A stretch of DNA of 64,000 nt from BOG-994 sp049514215 (GCA_049514215.1 JBEKVI010000005.1:1-64000); one strand, 5' to 3'; positions 26,654 to 35,160 are shown, counted from the stretch's first letter. A program made the numbers and translations. Notes: generated by a model from the sequence alone, not told the origin.

Positions 26654-26690
26654 CGCCGGGCCACGAGATCGATGATCCCGTGGCCCGGCG
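26654..26690 (-). terminator. Intergenic hairpin between dnaK and dnaJ (attenuator candidate)
   Basis: A perfect 12-bp GC-rich inverted repeat (arms 26654-26665 and 26679-26690, 13-nt loop). In the direction of transcription it lies 29 bp after the dnaK stop and 29 bp before the dnaJ start. A short T-rich segment follows (TTTCCGTTAAT). It could reduce read-through so that less DnaJ than DnaK is made, or stabilise the dnaK 3' end. Confidence 0.6.
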
Positions 26691-26719
26691 ACGGACTTGC
26701 TCTTACCCGACTCGAAACC

Positions 26720-28669
26720 CTAGCCGCGCTTGACTTCCTTGAACTCGGCATCGACCACATTGTCATCGGCCGGCTCCTGAGAAGGATGCGCGCCACCCGC
26801 CTGGGCCGCTCCCGCAGCACCGGCAGCCTGCTGGGCCGCCTGCGCGTCAGCATACATCTTCTCTCCGAGTTTCTGAGACACCGCCATGAGCGCCTCGGTC
26901 TTTGCTTCGAGGTCCGCCTTGGTTGCCGAACCCGACTTCAGCACATCCTCGGCCGCCTTGATGGCCTCTTCGATCTTGGTCTTCTCGGCGGCATCGACCT
27001 TATCACCGTACTCCGAAAGGGACTTCTTGACGGAGTGCACGAGCGCGTCGGCATGATTGCGCGCCGTGACGAGTTCCAATTGCTTTTTGTCTTCCTCGGC
27101 ATTGGCCTCGGCGTCCTTGACCATTTTTTCGATCTCGGCTTCGTTTAATCCGGAGTTGGCCTTGATGGTGACCTTGTTCTCCTTGCCGGTCGCCTTGTCC
27201 TTGGCGCCCACGTGCAAAATGCCGTTGGCATCGATATCGAAGCTCACCTCGATCTGCGGCAAGCCGCGCGGCGCCGGCGGGATGCCTTCGAGATTGAACT
27301 CGCCCAAAAGCTTGTTGCCCGCAGCCACATCGCGTTCACCCTGATAGACCTTGATCGTCACAGCCGACTGATTGTCATCGGCGGTCGAGAAGGTCTGACT
27401 GAACTTGGTCGGGATGGTCGTGTTTTTCTGGATCATCTTGGTCATGACACCACCTAAGGTCTCGATGCCCAAAGACAGCGGCGTAACGTCGAGCAGCAAC
27501 ACATCCTTGACGTCACCCTTGAGCACGCCCCCTTGGATCGCTGCACCCACGGCCACGGCTTCGTCCGGATTCACGTCCTTGCGCGGTTCGCGGTTGAAGA
27601 ACTCCTTGACCTTCTCCTGGACCTTCGGCATGCGGCTCATCCCGCCAACCAGAATTACGTCGTTGATGCGACTGACATCGACGCCGGCGTCCTTGATGGC
27701 CAGCCGGCAAGGCGCAATGGTGCGCTCAATGAGGTCCTCGACCAAAGACTCGAGCTTAGCGCGCGTGATCTTCAGGTTCAGATGCTTGGGCCCGACCTTG
27801 TCCATCGTGATGTAGGGCAGGTTGATTTCGCTTTGCGCGGTCGAGGACAATTCGATCTTGGCCTTCTCTGCGGCTTCCTTCAGTCGTTGCAGCGCGAGCA
27901 CGTCCTGGCTCAGATCAACCCCTTGGTCCTTCTTGAACTCGGCGATGATGTAGTCGATGATGCGCTGGTCGAAGTCCTCGCCACCGAGGAAGGTGTCGCC
28001 ATTGGTCGAGAGCACCTCGAACTGTTTCTCGCCGTCGACGTCGGCGATCTCGATAATCGAGATGTCGAACGTTCCGCCGCCCAAGTCATAGACCGCGATC
28101 TTGCGGTCACCGGTGCCTTGCTTGTCCAGTCCGAAGGCGAGCGCAGCCGCGGTGGGCTCATTGATGATGCGCTTGACTTCCAGGCCGGCAATCCGTCCTG
28201 CGTCCTTGGTCGCCTGGCGCTGACTATCGTTGAAGTAGGCCGGCACCGTGATCACGGCCTCGGTGACCTCTTCGCCCAGATAATCTTCGGCGGTCTTTTT
28301 CATCTTGCGCAAAACCTCGGCCGAGATCTGCGGCGGGGCCAGCTTTTTGCCGCGCACTTCCACCCACGCGTCGCCATTTTCCGCGCGCACGATCTTGTAC
28401 GGCATGAGATCTAAGTCCTTCTGGACTTCTTTCTCTTCAAATTTGCGTCCGATCAGCCGCTTGACCGCATAGATGGTGTTCTGTGGATTGGTGACCGACT
28501 GGCGTTTTGCCGGAGCCCCAACCAAGATTTCGCCGTCTTCCATATAGGCGATGACCGACGGGGTCGTTCTCGCACCCTCGCTGTTCTCGATGACCTTGGG
28601 CTGTCCCGCTTCCATGATGGCGACGCAGGAATTGGTGGTTCCCAGGTCAATGCCGATGATTTTTCCCAT
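26720..28669 (-). CDS. dnaK: Chaperone protein DnaK (Hsp70)
   Basis: 649-aa Hsp70. The ATPase begins GIDLGTTNSCVAIMEAG, with phosphate motifs YDLGGGTFDIS and ILVGGMSRMPKVQ. The interdomain linker is in DVLLLDVTPLSLG, and the helical lid ends in an Ala/Gln-rich stretch with terminal DAEFKEVKRG. AGGAGA precedes the ATG. It lies between grpE and dnaJ on the same strand, and a sigma-32-type promoter lies 64-91 bp upstream of the start, so it can be transcribed with grpE or separately. Confidence 0.99.
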   Translation of the reverse strand: MGKIIGIDLGTTNSCVAIMEAGQPKVIENSEGARTTPSVIAYMEDGEILVGAPAKRQSVTNPQNTIYAVKRLIGRKFEEKEVQKDLDLMPYKIVRAENGDAWVEVRGKKLAPPQISAEVLRKMKKTAEDYLGEEVTEAVITVPAYFNDSQRQATKDAGRIAGLEVKRIINEPTAAALAFGLDKQGTGDRKIAVYDLGGGTFDISIIEIADVDGEKQFEVLSTNGDTFLGGEDFDQRIIDYIIAEFKKDQGVDLSQDVLALQRLKEAAEKAKIELSSTAQSEINLPYITMDKVGPKHLNLKITRAKLESLVEDLIERTIAPCRLAIKDAGVDVSRINDVILVGGMSRMPKVQEKVKEFFNREPRKDVNPDEAVAVGAAIQGGVLKGDVKDVLLLDVTPLSLGIETLGGVMTKMIQKNTTIPTKFSQTFSTADDNQSAVTIKVYQGERDVAAGNKLLGEFNLEGIPPAPRGLPQIEVSFDIDANGILHVGAKDKATGKENKVTIKANSGLNEAEIEKMVKDAEANAEEDKKQLELVTARNHADALVHSVKKSLSEYGDKVDAAEKTKIEEAIKAAEDVLKSGSATKADLEAKTEALMAVSQKLGEKMYADAQAAQQAAGAAGAAQAGGAHPSQEPADDNVVDAEFKEVKRG

Positions 28670-28732
28670 TATTTTCTCCTAACTGGTGCCGTTTGCTGCG
28701 TAGGCAGCATCTCGTTATTTCATTCCTTTTGA

Positions 28733-28760
28733 ATCTGGAGCATTCCCCTTCGATTTCAAG
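28733..28760 (-). promoter_or_regulatory. Sigma-32-type heat-shock promoter upstream of dnaK
   Basis: On the minus strand CTTGAAA (28754-28760) is followed after 13 bp by CTCCAGAT (28733-28740). The -35 matches the RpoH consensus fully and the -10 matches five of seven informative positions of CCCCATnT. It lies in the 144-bp grpE-dnaK gap, giving an expected leader of about 55 nt. Confidence 0.6.
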
Positions 28761-28813
28761 GGTCATTCCACAGGGATTTCCCGCTTTTTCCGGGTTTTTG
28801 CCGTTCTTCGGGC

Positions 28814-29407
28814 TTAATTCGGCTGGGATACCGTCACCAAGGCGGGACGCAGTACCCGATCGGCGATCACCCAGCCTTTTTGCAGGACGCTTACGACGTG
28901 ATTGGGCGGAACGCCAGGCGCCGCCTGGGCCGAAATCGCCTGATGCAGGTGCGGATCGAATTTCTGGCCCACAGGGTCGATCGGTGCCAAGCGATTCTTC
29001 TCAAACGCGCTCACCAGTTGCTTTAGGGTCAACTCCACCCCCTCACGCAACTTTGCGACATCGGCAGTCGGGTCGGTCAGCGCGGCTTCCAGGCTGTCGT
29101 AGACGGGAACGAGCGCCTCAGCGAAGCTCTCGATGCCGAACTTGCGCGCCTTCGCCACGTCCTCCTGAGAGCGCCGCCGGATGTTCTCGAGCTCGGCTCT
29201 CGTCCTAAGGAAGGACTCGTAATGTTCCTCGGCTTTCGCCGTGGCGGCCTGCAGCTCGGCATTCAGATCGCGCACGGGGTCGCCCGCGCCCAGCGCAGAC
29301 GGCTCCCCATCGGGCCCCACGCCGGGAATCTCGCTCGAGGGTGCGTTTGGACTCTGAGGCGCTCGGGCGCTCTCCTTTGCGTCCGGATTTTGTTCTGGTT
29401 CCTGCAT
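28814..29407 (-). CDS. grpE: Nucleotide exchange factor GrpE
   Basis: 197-aa exchange factor that releases ADP from DnaK. A Pro/Glu/Ser-rich N-terminal tail (about 50 residues) leads into a long coiled coil (DLNAELQAATAKAEEHYESFLRTRAELENIRRR...) and the C-terminal beta domain (FDPHLHQAIS, VSVLQKGWVIADRVLRPALV). The ATG at 29407 is chosen because the in-frame extension to 29476 would overlap the sigma-32 promoter. First gene of grpE-dnaK-dnaJ. Confidence 0.96.
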   Translation of the reverse strand: MQEPEQNPDAKESARAPQSPNAPSSEIPGVGPDGEPSALGAGDPVRDLNAELQAATAKAEEHYESFLRTRAELENIRRRSQEDVAKARKFGIESFAEALVPVYDSLEAALTDPTADVAKLREGVELTLKQLVSAFEKNRLAPIDPVGQKFDPHLHQAISAQAAPGVPPNHVVSVLQKGWVIADRVLRPALVTVSQPN

Positions 29408-29462
29408 CAAGTGCTCCGATAAAGGTGAGATCGAAAGCGCGAGGTCAATCCCCGCCAGAAAA

Positions 29463-29490
29463 CTATGGGGCCGCAAGCCCAGGTTTCAAG
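29463..29490 (-). promoter_or_regulatory. Consensus sigma-32 promoter of the grpE-dnaK-dnaJ operon
   Basis: On the minus strand CTTGAAA (29484-29490) and CCCCATAG (29463-29470) are separated by 13 bp, a near-perfect RpoH promoter. The start of transcription would lie about 50 nt upstream of grpE. No CIRCE inverted repeat is visible here. Confidence 0.8.
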
Positions 29491-29684
29491 CGCTGCCGGC
29501 GGCCTCGGCCGCATTTATGGGGGCGGGTGTATCGACTTCTCCCGCGGCAGGCCACATCCCTAGATTTGGTTACAACTCTTTCGGACACGAACTTGGTCGC
29601 GCCGGGTCACTGAATTATCTTAAAGACAGGCATTCCAACAGCGTAGAGGCGCGCCTCCCCCGCCCACCTCAACCGAGAACTTCG

Positions 29685-29849
29685 ATGCATAGTCAATTCA
29701 ATCTCTGGAAGGCGACCATCGCCGTGGTTATCTACGTCGCCCTTTGCATGCTCATCCTGTGCTTTTCGCCACCCGATGACGCACAGACGATGCGAGTGAT
29801 CCCGTGCCGCTGGTCCACCGACCAGCCCTCGGACACCTCGGGCAGCTAG
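29685..29849 (+). CDS. Small single-helix membrane protein (hypothetical)
   Basis: 54-aa reading frame from ATG 29685 with one clear membrane helix (WKATIAVVIYVALCMLILCF, residues 8-27) and a polar tail. Its stop codon overlaps the hemH stop in a shared CTAG, as often seen for real convergent genes. The ribosome site is weak and I do not recognise the family. The 277 bp upstream contain the grpE heat-shock promoter on the other strand. Confidence 0.4.
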   Translation: MHSQFNLWKATIAVVIYVALCMLILCFSPPDDAQTMRVIPCRWSTDQPSDTSGS

Positions 29850-30979
29850 GTGCTCGCCCCTTTGGCCAAGGCGTGCTCGCGCCGGCGCTTGAGCTCTTCC
29901 TGCTCGCTCGGGCTTGGGACCGTCGTCGGCCATCCGGCCATATGCTCGAGCGCGATGCGCGCCAAGGCATCGATCCAACCTGGCCAGTCGTTCAGGCAGG
30001 GGATGTAGCGATATTCCGTCCCGCCTGCTCCGAGGAAGGCGGCCTTGCCTTCCATGGCAATTTCCTCGAGCGTCTCCAGGCAGTCGGCCGGAAAGCCCGG
30101 GCAGCAAATATCGACGTGTGCCACACCCGCTTCTGCCAGCGCCCTTAACGTCGGCTCAGTATAGGGCTTGAGCCACTCGGCCTTCCCAAAGCGCGACTGG
30201 AACGTGACTTGGGCAACCTCGGCAGACAACCCCAGCGACTCGCGCAAAAGGCGCCCGGTCGTCTGGCACTCGCAATAGTAGGGGTCGCCCAAGAGCAGGC
30301 TGCGCCTGGGAATCCCATGAAAGCTAAACAGCAGCCTGGGCTCGGATTGTGGGCCCTTGCCGGCCGTGCCGCTGGCCAGGGGACCATTCACCTCCCAGAA
30401 AGATTTGATGCGTTCGGCCAGGGCCCCGATGTAGGCGGGGTGGTCGTGATAGTGCTTTACGAATCGCAGCTCGGGGATGTTTCGGGTCCGTGCGCACCAC
30501 GCGGCGATGGCGTCCATTCCCGAGGCCGTGGTCGTGGCGGAGTACTGGGGGTACAGGGGCAAGACCAGGATGCGCTCGGCGCCCGCCGCCTTCAGGGCGT
30601 CTAGCGCCTGGGCGATCGACGGCGTGCCGTAGCGCATCCCCCATTCGACGAGCACCGATCGACCCTGCGCCCCGAGCGTGCCCCGCAAGAGCTTGGCCTG
30701 GCGCTCGGTATAGACGCGCAGCGGCGAGCCCTCCTTCATCCAGACGCTCGCGTATTTGGCCGCCGAGCGCGGGGCGCGCCACGGGATGACGAGCAGATGA
30801 AGCAAGAGCCACGCGAGAAGCCTCGGAATCTCGATGACGCGCGGGTCGGATAGAAATTCACCGAGATAAGCACGCAACGCCTGGGGCTGGGGTGCGTCGG
30901 GGGTACCCAGGTTCACGAGCAGGACCGCGCTTTTTTGCGCGGTGCCATGGGTGTGGATCGGTTCGGGGGAAAAGGCCAT
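29846..30979 (-). CDS. hemH: Ferrochelatase
   Basis: Inserts ferrous iron into protoporphyrin IX, the last step of protoheme synthesis. It is 377 aa, with a slightly long C-terminal tail. VLLVNLGTPDAP at the N-terminus, LPLYPQYSATTT, the active-site histidine in LLFSFHGIPRRS, and the acidic CLETLEEI motif are all present. hrcA is 50 bp upstream on the same strand, so the two are probably co-transcribed. Fe(II) importer genes and fur lie about 7 kb away. Confidence 0.96.
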   Translation of the reverse strand: MAFSPEPIHTHGTAQKSAVLLVNLGTPDAPQPQALRAYLGEFLSDPRVIEIPRLLAWLLLHLLVIPWRAPRSAAKYASVWMKEGSPLRVYTERQAKLLRGTLGAQGRSVLVEWGMRYGTPSIAQALDALKAAGAERILVLPLYPQYSATTTASGMDAIAAWCARTRNIPELRFVKHYHDHPAYIGALAERIKSFWEVNGPLASGTAGKGPQSEPRLLFSFHGIPRRSLLLGDPYYCECQTTGRLLRESLGLSAEVAQVTFQSRFGKAEWLKPYTEPTLRALAEAGVAHVDICCPGFPADCLETLEEIAMEGKAAFLGAGGTEYRYIPCLNDWPGWIDALARIALEHMAGWPTTVPSPSEQEELKRRREHALAKGAST

Positions 30980-31029
30980 GGGCGCCTATTGTGCCAAATA
31001 ACCCAGCACGCCCTGGAACGGGCGCGGCA

Positions 31030-32046
31030 CTAGTGTTGGCTTAAGGCGCTCGAGAGCATCTTCGCCGTGATGTCGACGATGGGAATGACCCGTTCGTAGG
31101 CCATGCGCGTGGGACCGATCACGCCCAGGGTCCCGACAACGCGTCCATCGACATGATAGGGTGCGGTCACGACCGTCATCTCATCCATCGGAACCAGTTG
31201 GGAATCGCCGCCGATGTAGATCTGAATGCCCTGGGCGCGAGTCGAAATATCCAAAAGCTGCATCAAGCCGGTCTTCTGCTCAAACAACGCGAAAAGGCGG
31301 CGCAACTGGACCATGTTGGCCGAGAGATCCGCATTCTCCAGGAGATTGCGCTCCCCCGAGATCACCATGCCCTCGTTGCTCTCGGAAATCACCTTGGAGC
31401 TGGCCTCCACAGCCGCGCTCATGAGGCGGGAGATATCATCGCGGATCTCGTGCAGTTCCAGGCGCAGGCGATCGCGAATCGCGTCGAATGAAAGTCCGGC
31501 GAAATTCTGGTTCAGGTAATTGGCCGCCTCGACGAGCTGGCTCGAAGTGTAATTGCGCTCCGTAAAGAGAATGTGGTTTTGAACATCGCCTTCGGGCGAG
31601 ACAATGATGATGAGAATGCGCGCATCGGACAGACGCATGAACTCGATGTGCTTGAATGCGGAGGCGCGCCGCGGCGTCAGGACCACTCCTGCGAACTGCG
31701 ACAGATTCGAGAGCACCTGCGCGGCCATGGAGATGACGCGCTGCGGCTGATCGGGCTTGATCAACTCCTCAACCTCGGAGGTCGCGGAGCGCTCGAGCGG
31801 TTTGACCGTCATGAGGGAGTCGACGAAGAACCGGTAGCCCCGCGGCGTGGGCACGCGCCCGGCCGAGGTATGCGGACTCGCGATAAATCCCATCTCCTCC
31901 AGATCGGACATGACGTTGCGAATCGTCGCAGGACTCAAATCGAGCTGGGAGAACTTCGAGAGCGCACGCGAGCCGACTGGTTGTCCGTCGGCGATATAGC
32001 GCTCAATGAGAGTCTTCAGGAGAGTTTGGGCGCGCTGGTCAAGCAT
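31030..32046 (-). CDS. hrcA: Heat-inducible transcription repressor HrcA
   Basis: 338-aa repressor with an N-terminal winged helix (RAQTLLKTLIERYIADGQPVGSRALSKFSQLDLSPATIRNVMSDLEEMGFI) and GAF-like and inserted dimerisation domains behind it. HrcA binds CIRCE elements in front of chaperone operons and depends on GroEL (family knowledge). No CIRCE is visible in this window, so its target is probably groESL elsewhere. A TAGAAT hexamer lies only 6 bp before the ATG. Confidence 0.95.
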   Translation of the reverse strand: MLDQRAQTLLKTLIERYIADGQPVGSRALSKFSQLDLSPATIRNVMSDLEEMGFIASPHTSAGRVPTPRGYRFFVDSLMTVKPLERSATSEVEELIKPDQPQRVISMAAQVLSNLSQFAGVVLTPRRASAFKHIEFMRLSDARILIIIVSPEGDVQNHILFTERNYTSSQLVEAANYLNQNFAGLSFDAIRDRLRLELHEIRDDISRLMSAAVEASSKVISESNEGMVISGERNLLENADLSANMVQLRRLFALFEQKTGLMQLLDISTRAQGIQIYIGGDSQLVPMDEMTVVTAPYHVDGRVVGTLGVIGPTRMAYERVIPIVDITAKMLSSALSQH

Positions 32047-32151
32047 GACCGTATTCTAATGCCACATGGATGGGCGTGCCGTCAATGCATTGCGTCTTGT
32101 GCGCGGCGCCAATTCGGCCTTTGATCAAGCCAATCCGGCATAATCGCTTCC

Positions 32152-33051
32152 ATGCAAAAACTGACCATCGCGATCGTGGGCAAGTATCAGGCCGAAGGCA
32201 TCGACCAGTCCCTTCACGAGATCGCGTCCTTTGCCTCGGCAGCGGGGCATCGCGTGATCTTCGAGCTGGAAACGGCGAGAGCCTTGCGCGAGAGCACCTA
32301 TCCCAGTTGGCCAATACCCCAAATCGGTACCGACGCCGATTTTGCTGTCGTCGTCGGGGGCGATGGCACCATGCTGGGAATTGCCCGCCAGCTCGCCCCG
32401 TACAACGTCCCCCTGGTCGGCATCAATCAGGGTCGGTTGGGCTTCATGACGGATATCCTGCTCGAGGACAAGGAGAGGGTGCTCGGGGAGATCCTCGCCG
32501 GTCAATACGAAGTGGAGGAGCGCAGCCTGCTTGCTGCGACCGTCACGCGCGAGGGCAAAACCATCCTCGCGGCCTTGGCGCTCAACGACGTCGTCGTCGC
32601 GCGCGGCGCGGTCTCGGGAATGGTCGAGCTGACCGTCGACGTCGACGGCCGCTTCATGTACAGCCAGCGCTCGGACGGTCTGATCGTCTCCACCCCGACC
32701 GGTTCAACGGCCTATGCACTCTCGGCCGCCGGGCCGATCCTGCATCCCAAGCTCGCCGGAATCGTGCTGGTTCCGATCGCACCCCACGCGCTGTCGAACC
32801 GGCCCATTGCGCTACCGGACAGCTCGAAGATCGACATCACCGTCACCGGGGGACGCGAGGTCAGCGCCAATTTCGACATGCAGTCCTACACCACCTTACA
32901 GCGCGGTGACTGCGTCTCGGTCGAGCGCGCGCCCATGTCGATCCGGTTTTTGCATCCGATCGGCTACAGCTACTTCGTGACCTTGCGCCAGAAGCTCCAC
33001 TGGAACCAGCATCCCTTGGGCGCCGACGGCAAACCGACCCTTCCTTACTAA
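32152..33051 (+). CDS. nadK: NAD kinase
   Basis: Phosphorylates NAD to NADP with ATP. It is 299 aa. VVVGGDGTMLGIARQL carries the GGDG motif (near residues 67-70) and NQGRLGFMTD follows. The substrate region SDGLIVSTPTGSTAYALSAAGPI is intact. It is divergent from hrcA with a 105-bp gap, and recN begins 1 bp after its stop, as in many betaproteobacteria and gammaproteobacteria. CATAAT lies 7 bp before the ATG. Confidence 0.97.
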   Translation: MQKLTIAIVGKYQAEGIDQSLHEIASFASAAGHRVIFELETARALRESTYPSWPIPQIGTDADFAVVVGGDGTMLGIARQLAPYNVPLVGINQGRLGFMTDILLEDKERVLGEILAGQYEVEERSLLAATVTREGKTILAALALNDVVVARGAVSGMVELTVDVDGRFMYSQRSDGLIVSTPTGSTAYALSAAGPILHPKLAGIVLVPIAPHALSNRPIALPDSSKIDITVTGGREVSANFDMQSYTTLQRGDCVSVERAPMSIRFLHPIGYSYFVTLRQKLHWNQHPLGADGKPTLPY

Positions 33052-33052
33052 G

Positions 33053-34702
33053 ATGCTGCGGACCCTAAACATCCGCGATTTCGTCATCGTGGATGCCTTG
33101 GAAATCGATTTCAACGCCGGCTTTACGGTCTTCTCGGGAGAGACTGGCACGGGCAAATCGATCTTAATCGACGCCTTGGCACTGGTCCTAGGCGAGCGTG
33201 CCGACGCGAGTGTCGTTCGCGAGGGGGCAGTGCGCGCCGAGATTACGGCCGAGTTCATCCCGGGCCCGATCGCTTCTCGCTGGCTCGAAGACCAGGAACT
33301 GGCGGACGAGGCCAGCCTTCTATTGCGGCGCGTCATCGACGCGCAGGGCCGCTCGAAGAGCTGGATCAATGGCTCGGCGGCCACCCTCTCGCAGATGCGC
33401 GCCATCGGAGAACTGCTCGTGGACATCCACGGGCAACACGCCCACCAGCGTCTGCTCAAGGGCAGCGAACAGCGCAGGCTTCTCGATGAGCAGGGGGGAC
33501 TCGTTGCCCAGGGTGAAGAGGTCAAAGACGCCTATACGTTCTGGCAGAAGCTGCGCGAGCAGCGCGAGCGCTTCGAGGTCGACGCACAACAGATCCAAAC
33601 CGAGCGCGCCAATCTCGAGTGGCAGGCGGGCGAACTTGCGCAGCTGTCTGTCGAGCCTGGCGAGTGGGAAGAAATCCAGCAGGAACACCAAAGGCTCGCC
33701 CATGCCCAGGCCCTGATCGAGGGAGCCCGGTGGGCCGTGGATGGACTAAGCGAAGCCGACGGCGCCGTCCTCGAGCGAATCGATCTGATCGAGCATCGCT
33801 TGACCCAGCTTGCGGCGGTGGACAATCAGCTCAATGGGGCGCTCGAGACACTCGAGTCGGCCCGCATTCATGCCCAGGAGACGGCCCGCGGCCTGAGTGA
33901 CTATCTCGAGCGCATCGAACTCGATCCGGAACGCCTGGCGAGCGTGGAAGCCCGGATCGAGGCGATCCATGCGGCCGCACGAAAGTTCCGGGTGCCCCCA
34001 GGCGAGCTTTCGCAACTGCTTGGTGGCATCACGCAGCGGCTCGCCGCGCTCGAGGGGGTGACCGACATAAACACGCTGCGCCTGCGCGAGCACACGGCAC
34101 AGGAGACATTCGATAAATCGGCCAAGCGGTTAAGCTCACTACGCGCAAGCGCCGCCCGTGCGTTGGAGGCGGCAGTGACCGAGGGCATGCAGTCGCTGAG
34201 CATGGCCGGAGGCAAACTGGTTGTCGATCTGGCCCCGTGCGCCCCTTCGGCCCAAGGACTCGAGAGCGTGGAGTTTCAGGTTGCGACTCACCCTGGCATG
34301 ACACCCCGACCCCTGAGCAAGGTGGCCTCGGGCGGCGAGCTCTCGCGCATCAGCCTTGCGCTGTCAGTCATCGCCAGCACCTCCAAGACGGTGCCCACTC
34401 TCATTTTCGACGAGGTCGACAGTGGCATCGGTGGCGCCGTGGCCGAGGTGGTCGGCAGGCTCCTGCGACAGCTCGGCCGTCAATGTCAGGTGCTGTGCGT
34501 GACGCACTTAGCCCAGGTCGCAGCGCAGGCCGAGCATCACTTCGCGGTCAATAAAGTGGAATTCGAGGGACGCACGCTGAGCCAGATTCAGTCTTTGGCT
34601 TCCAGTGCGCGCATCGATGAACTGGCCCGCATGTTGGGGGGAATCGACATCACCGCCACGACCCGCAAGCACGCACGCGAACTACTGGCCTCGGTCAACT
34701 AG
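33053..34702 (+). CDS. recN: DNA repair protein RecN
   Basis: 549-aa SMC-like ATPase acting in double-strand-break repair. Walker A GETGTGKS is at residues 29-36, central helical coiled-coil arms lie about 150-350, and the C-terminal half has the signature KVASGGELSRISLALSV and Walker B LIFDEVDSGIGG. It is coupled to nadK by 1-bp spacing. Its stop codon lies within a 10-bp-arm hairpin shared with the end of fur. Confidence 0.97.
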   Translation: MLRTLNIRDFVIVDALEIDFNAGFTVFSGETGTGKSILIDALALVLGERADASVVREGAVRAEITAEFIPGPIASRWLEDQELADEASLLLRRVIDAQGRSKSWINGSAATLSQMRAIGELLVDIHGQHAHQRLLKGSEQRRLLDEQGGLVAQGEEVKDAYTFWQKLREQRERFEVDAQQIQTERANLEWQAGELAQLSVEPGEWEEIQQEHQRLAHAQALIEGARWAVDGLSEADGAVLERIDLIEHRLTQLAAVDNQLNGALETLESARIHAQETARGLSDYLERIELDPERLASVEARIEAIHAAARKFRVPPGELSQLLGGITQRLAALEGVTDINTLRLREHTAQETFDKSAKRLSSLRASAARALEAAVTEGMQSLSMAGGKLVVDLAPCAPSAQGLESVEFQVATHPGMTPRPLSKVASGGELSRISLALSVIASTSKTVPTLIFDEVDSGIGGAVAEVVGRLLRQLGRQCQVLCVTHLAQVAAQAEHHFAVNKVEFEGRTLSQIQSLASSARIDELARMLGGIDITATTRKHARELLASVN

Positions 34703-34720
34703 GCGCGCTACGCCTAGTTG
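34696..34720. terminator. Symmetric hairpin at the recN/fur convergence
   Basis: CAACTAGGCG (34696-34705) and CGCCTAGTTG (34711-34720) form perfect 10-bp arms around a 5-nt loop. The repeat contains both stop codons: TAG of recN at 34700-34702 and, on the other strand, TAG of fur at 34714-34716. There is no clear U-tract on either side. A bidirectional stop or mRNA-end stabiliser is inferred. Confidence 0.6.
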
Positions 34721-35160
34721 ATCTCGCTGCTATTGCGACGTCGACCTTCACAGTTGGGCTTGGTACAGGTCCCGTAGAGACTTAACGCATGTTCGTTGAG
34801 CGTGAAGCCGCGTTCGGTGGCGATGTTTTGCTGACGCTTTTCGATTTCCGCGTCGTAGAATTCCTCGACCTTGCCGCACACGAGGCACACCAGGTGGTCG
34901 TGATGATGGCCTTCGTTCAGTTCGAAGACCGCCTTGCCGTTGTCGAAATGGTTGCGTGCGAGAAGTCCGGCCTGCTCGAACTGGGTCAAGACCCGGTAGA
35001 CCGTGGCCAATCCCACGTCCATGTTATCGGCAAGCAGATGACGATACACATCCTCGGCGCTCATATGGCGCTGTTCTGACTTCTGGAAGATCTCGAGGAC
35101 CTTCAGGCGCGGCAGCGTGGCCTTCAGGCCCATCGTCTTGAGCTCGCTTGGGCTCGACAT
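34714..35160 (-). CDS. fur: Ferric uptake regulator Fur
   Basis: 148-aa iron-sensing repressor. A winged helix (LKATLPRLKVLEIFQKSEQRHMSAEDVYRHLL ... GLATVYRVLTQFEQAGLLAR) is followed by the metal-binding His-rich NEGHHHDHLVCLVCGKVEEF with a CxxC pair, and the dimerisation domain ending with a second Cys pair (GTCTKPNC). The ATG at 35160 is chosen from the family's normal length; the in-frame extension upstream crosses the promoter region shared with bamE. It likely controls feoAB at 37-39 kb. Confidence 0.97.
   Translation of the reverse strand: MSSPSELKTMGLKATLPRLKVLEIFQKSEQRHMSAEDVYRHLLADNMDVGLATVYRVLTQFEQAGLLARNHFDNGKAVFELNEGHHHDHLVCLVCGKVEEFYDAEIEKRQQNIATERGFTLNEHALSLYGTCTKPNCEGRRRNSSEIN

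Noticed and set aside
27533..28414. 293-codon plus-strand frame opposite dnaK
   Set aside because: dnaK is unambiguous; the antisense frame is a codon-bias artefact.
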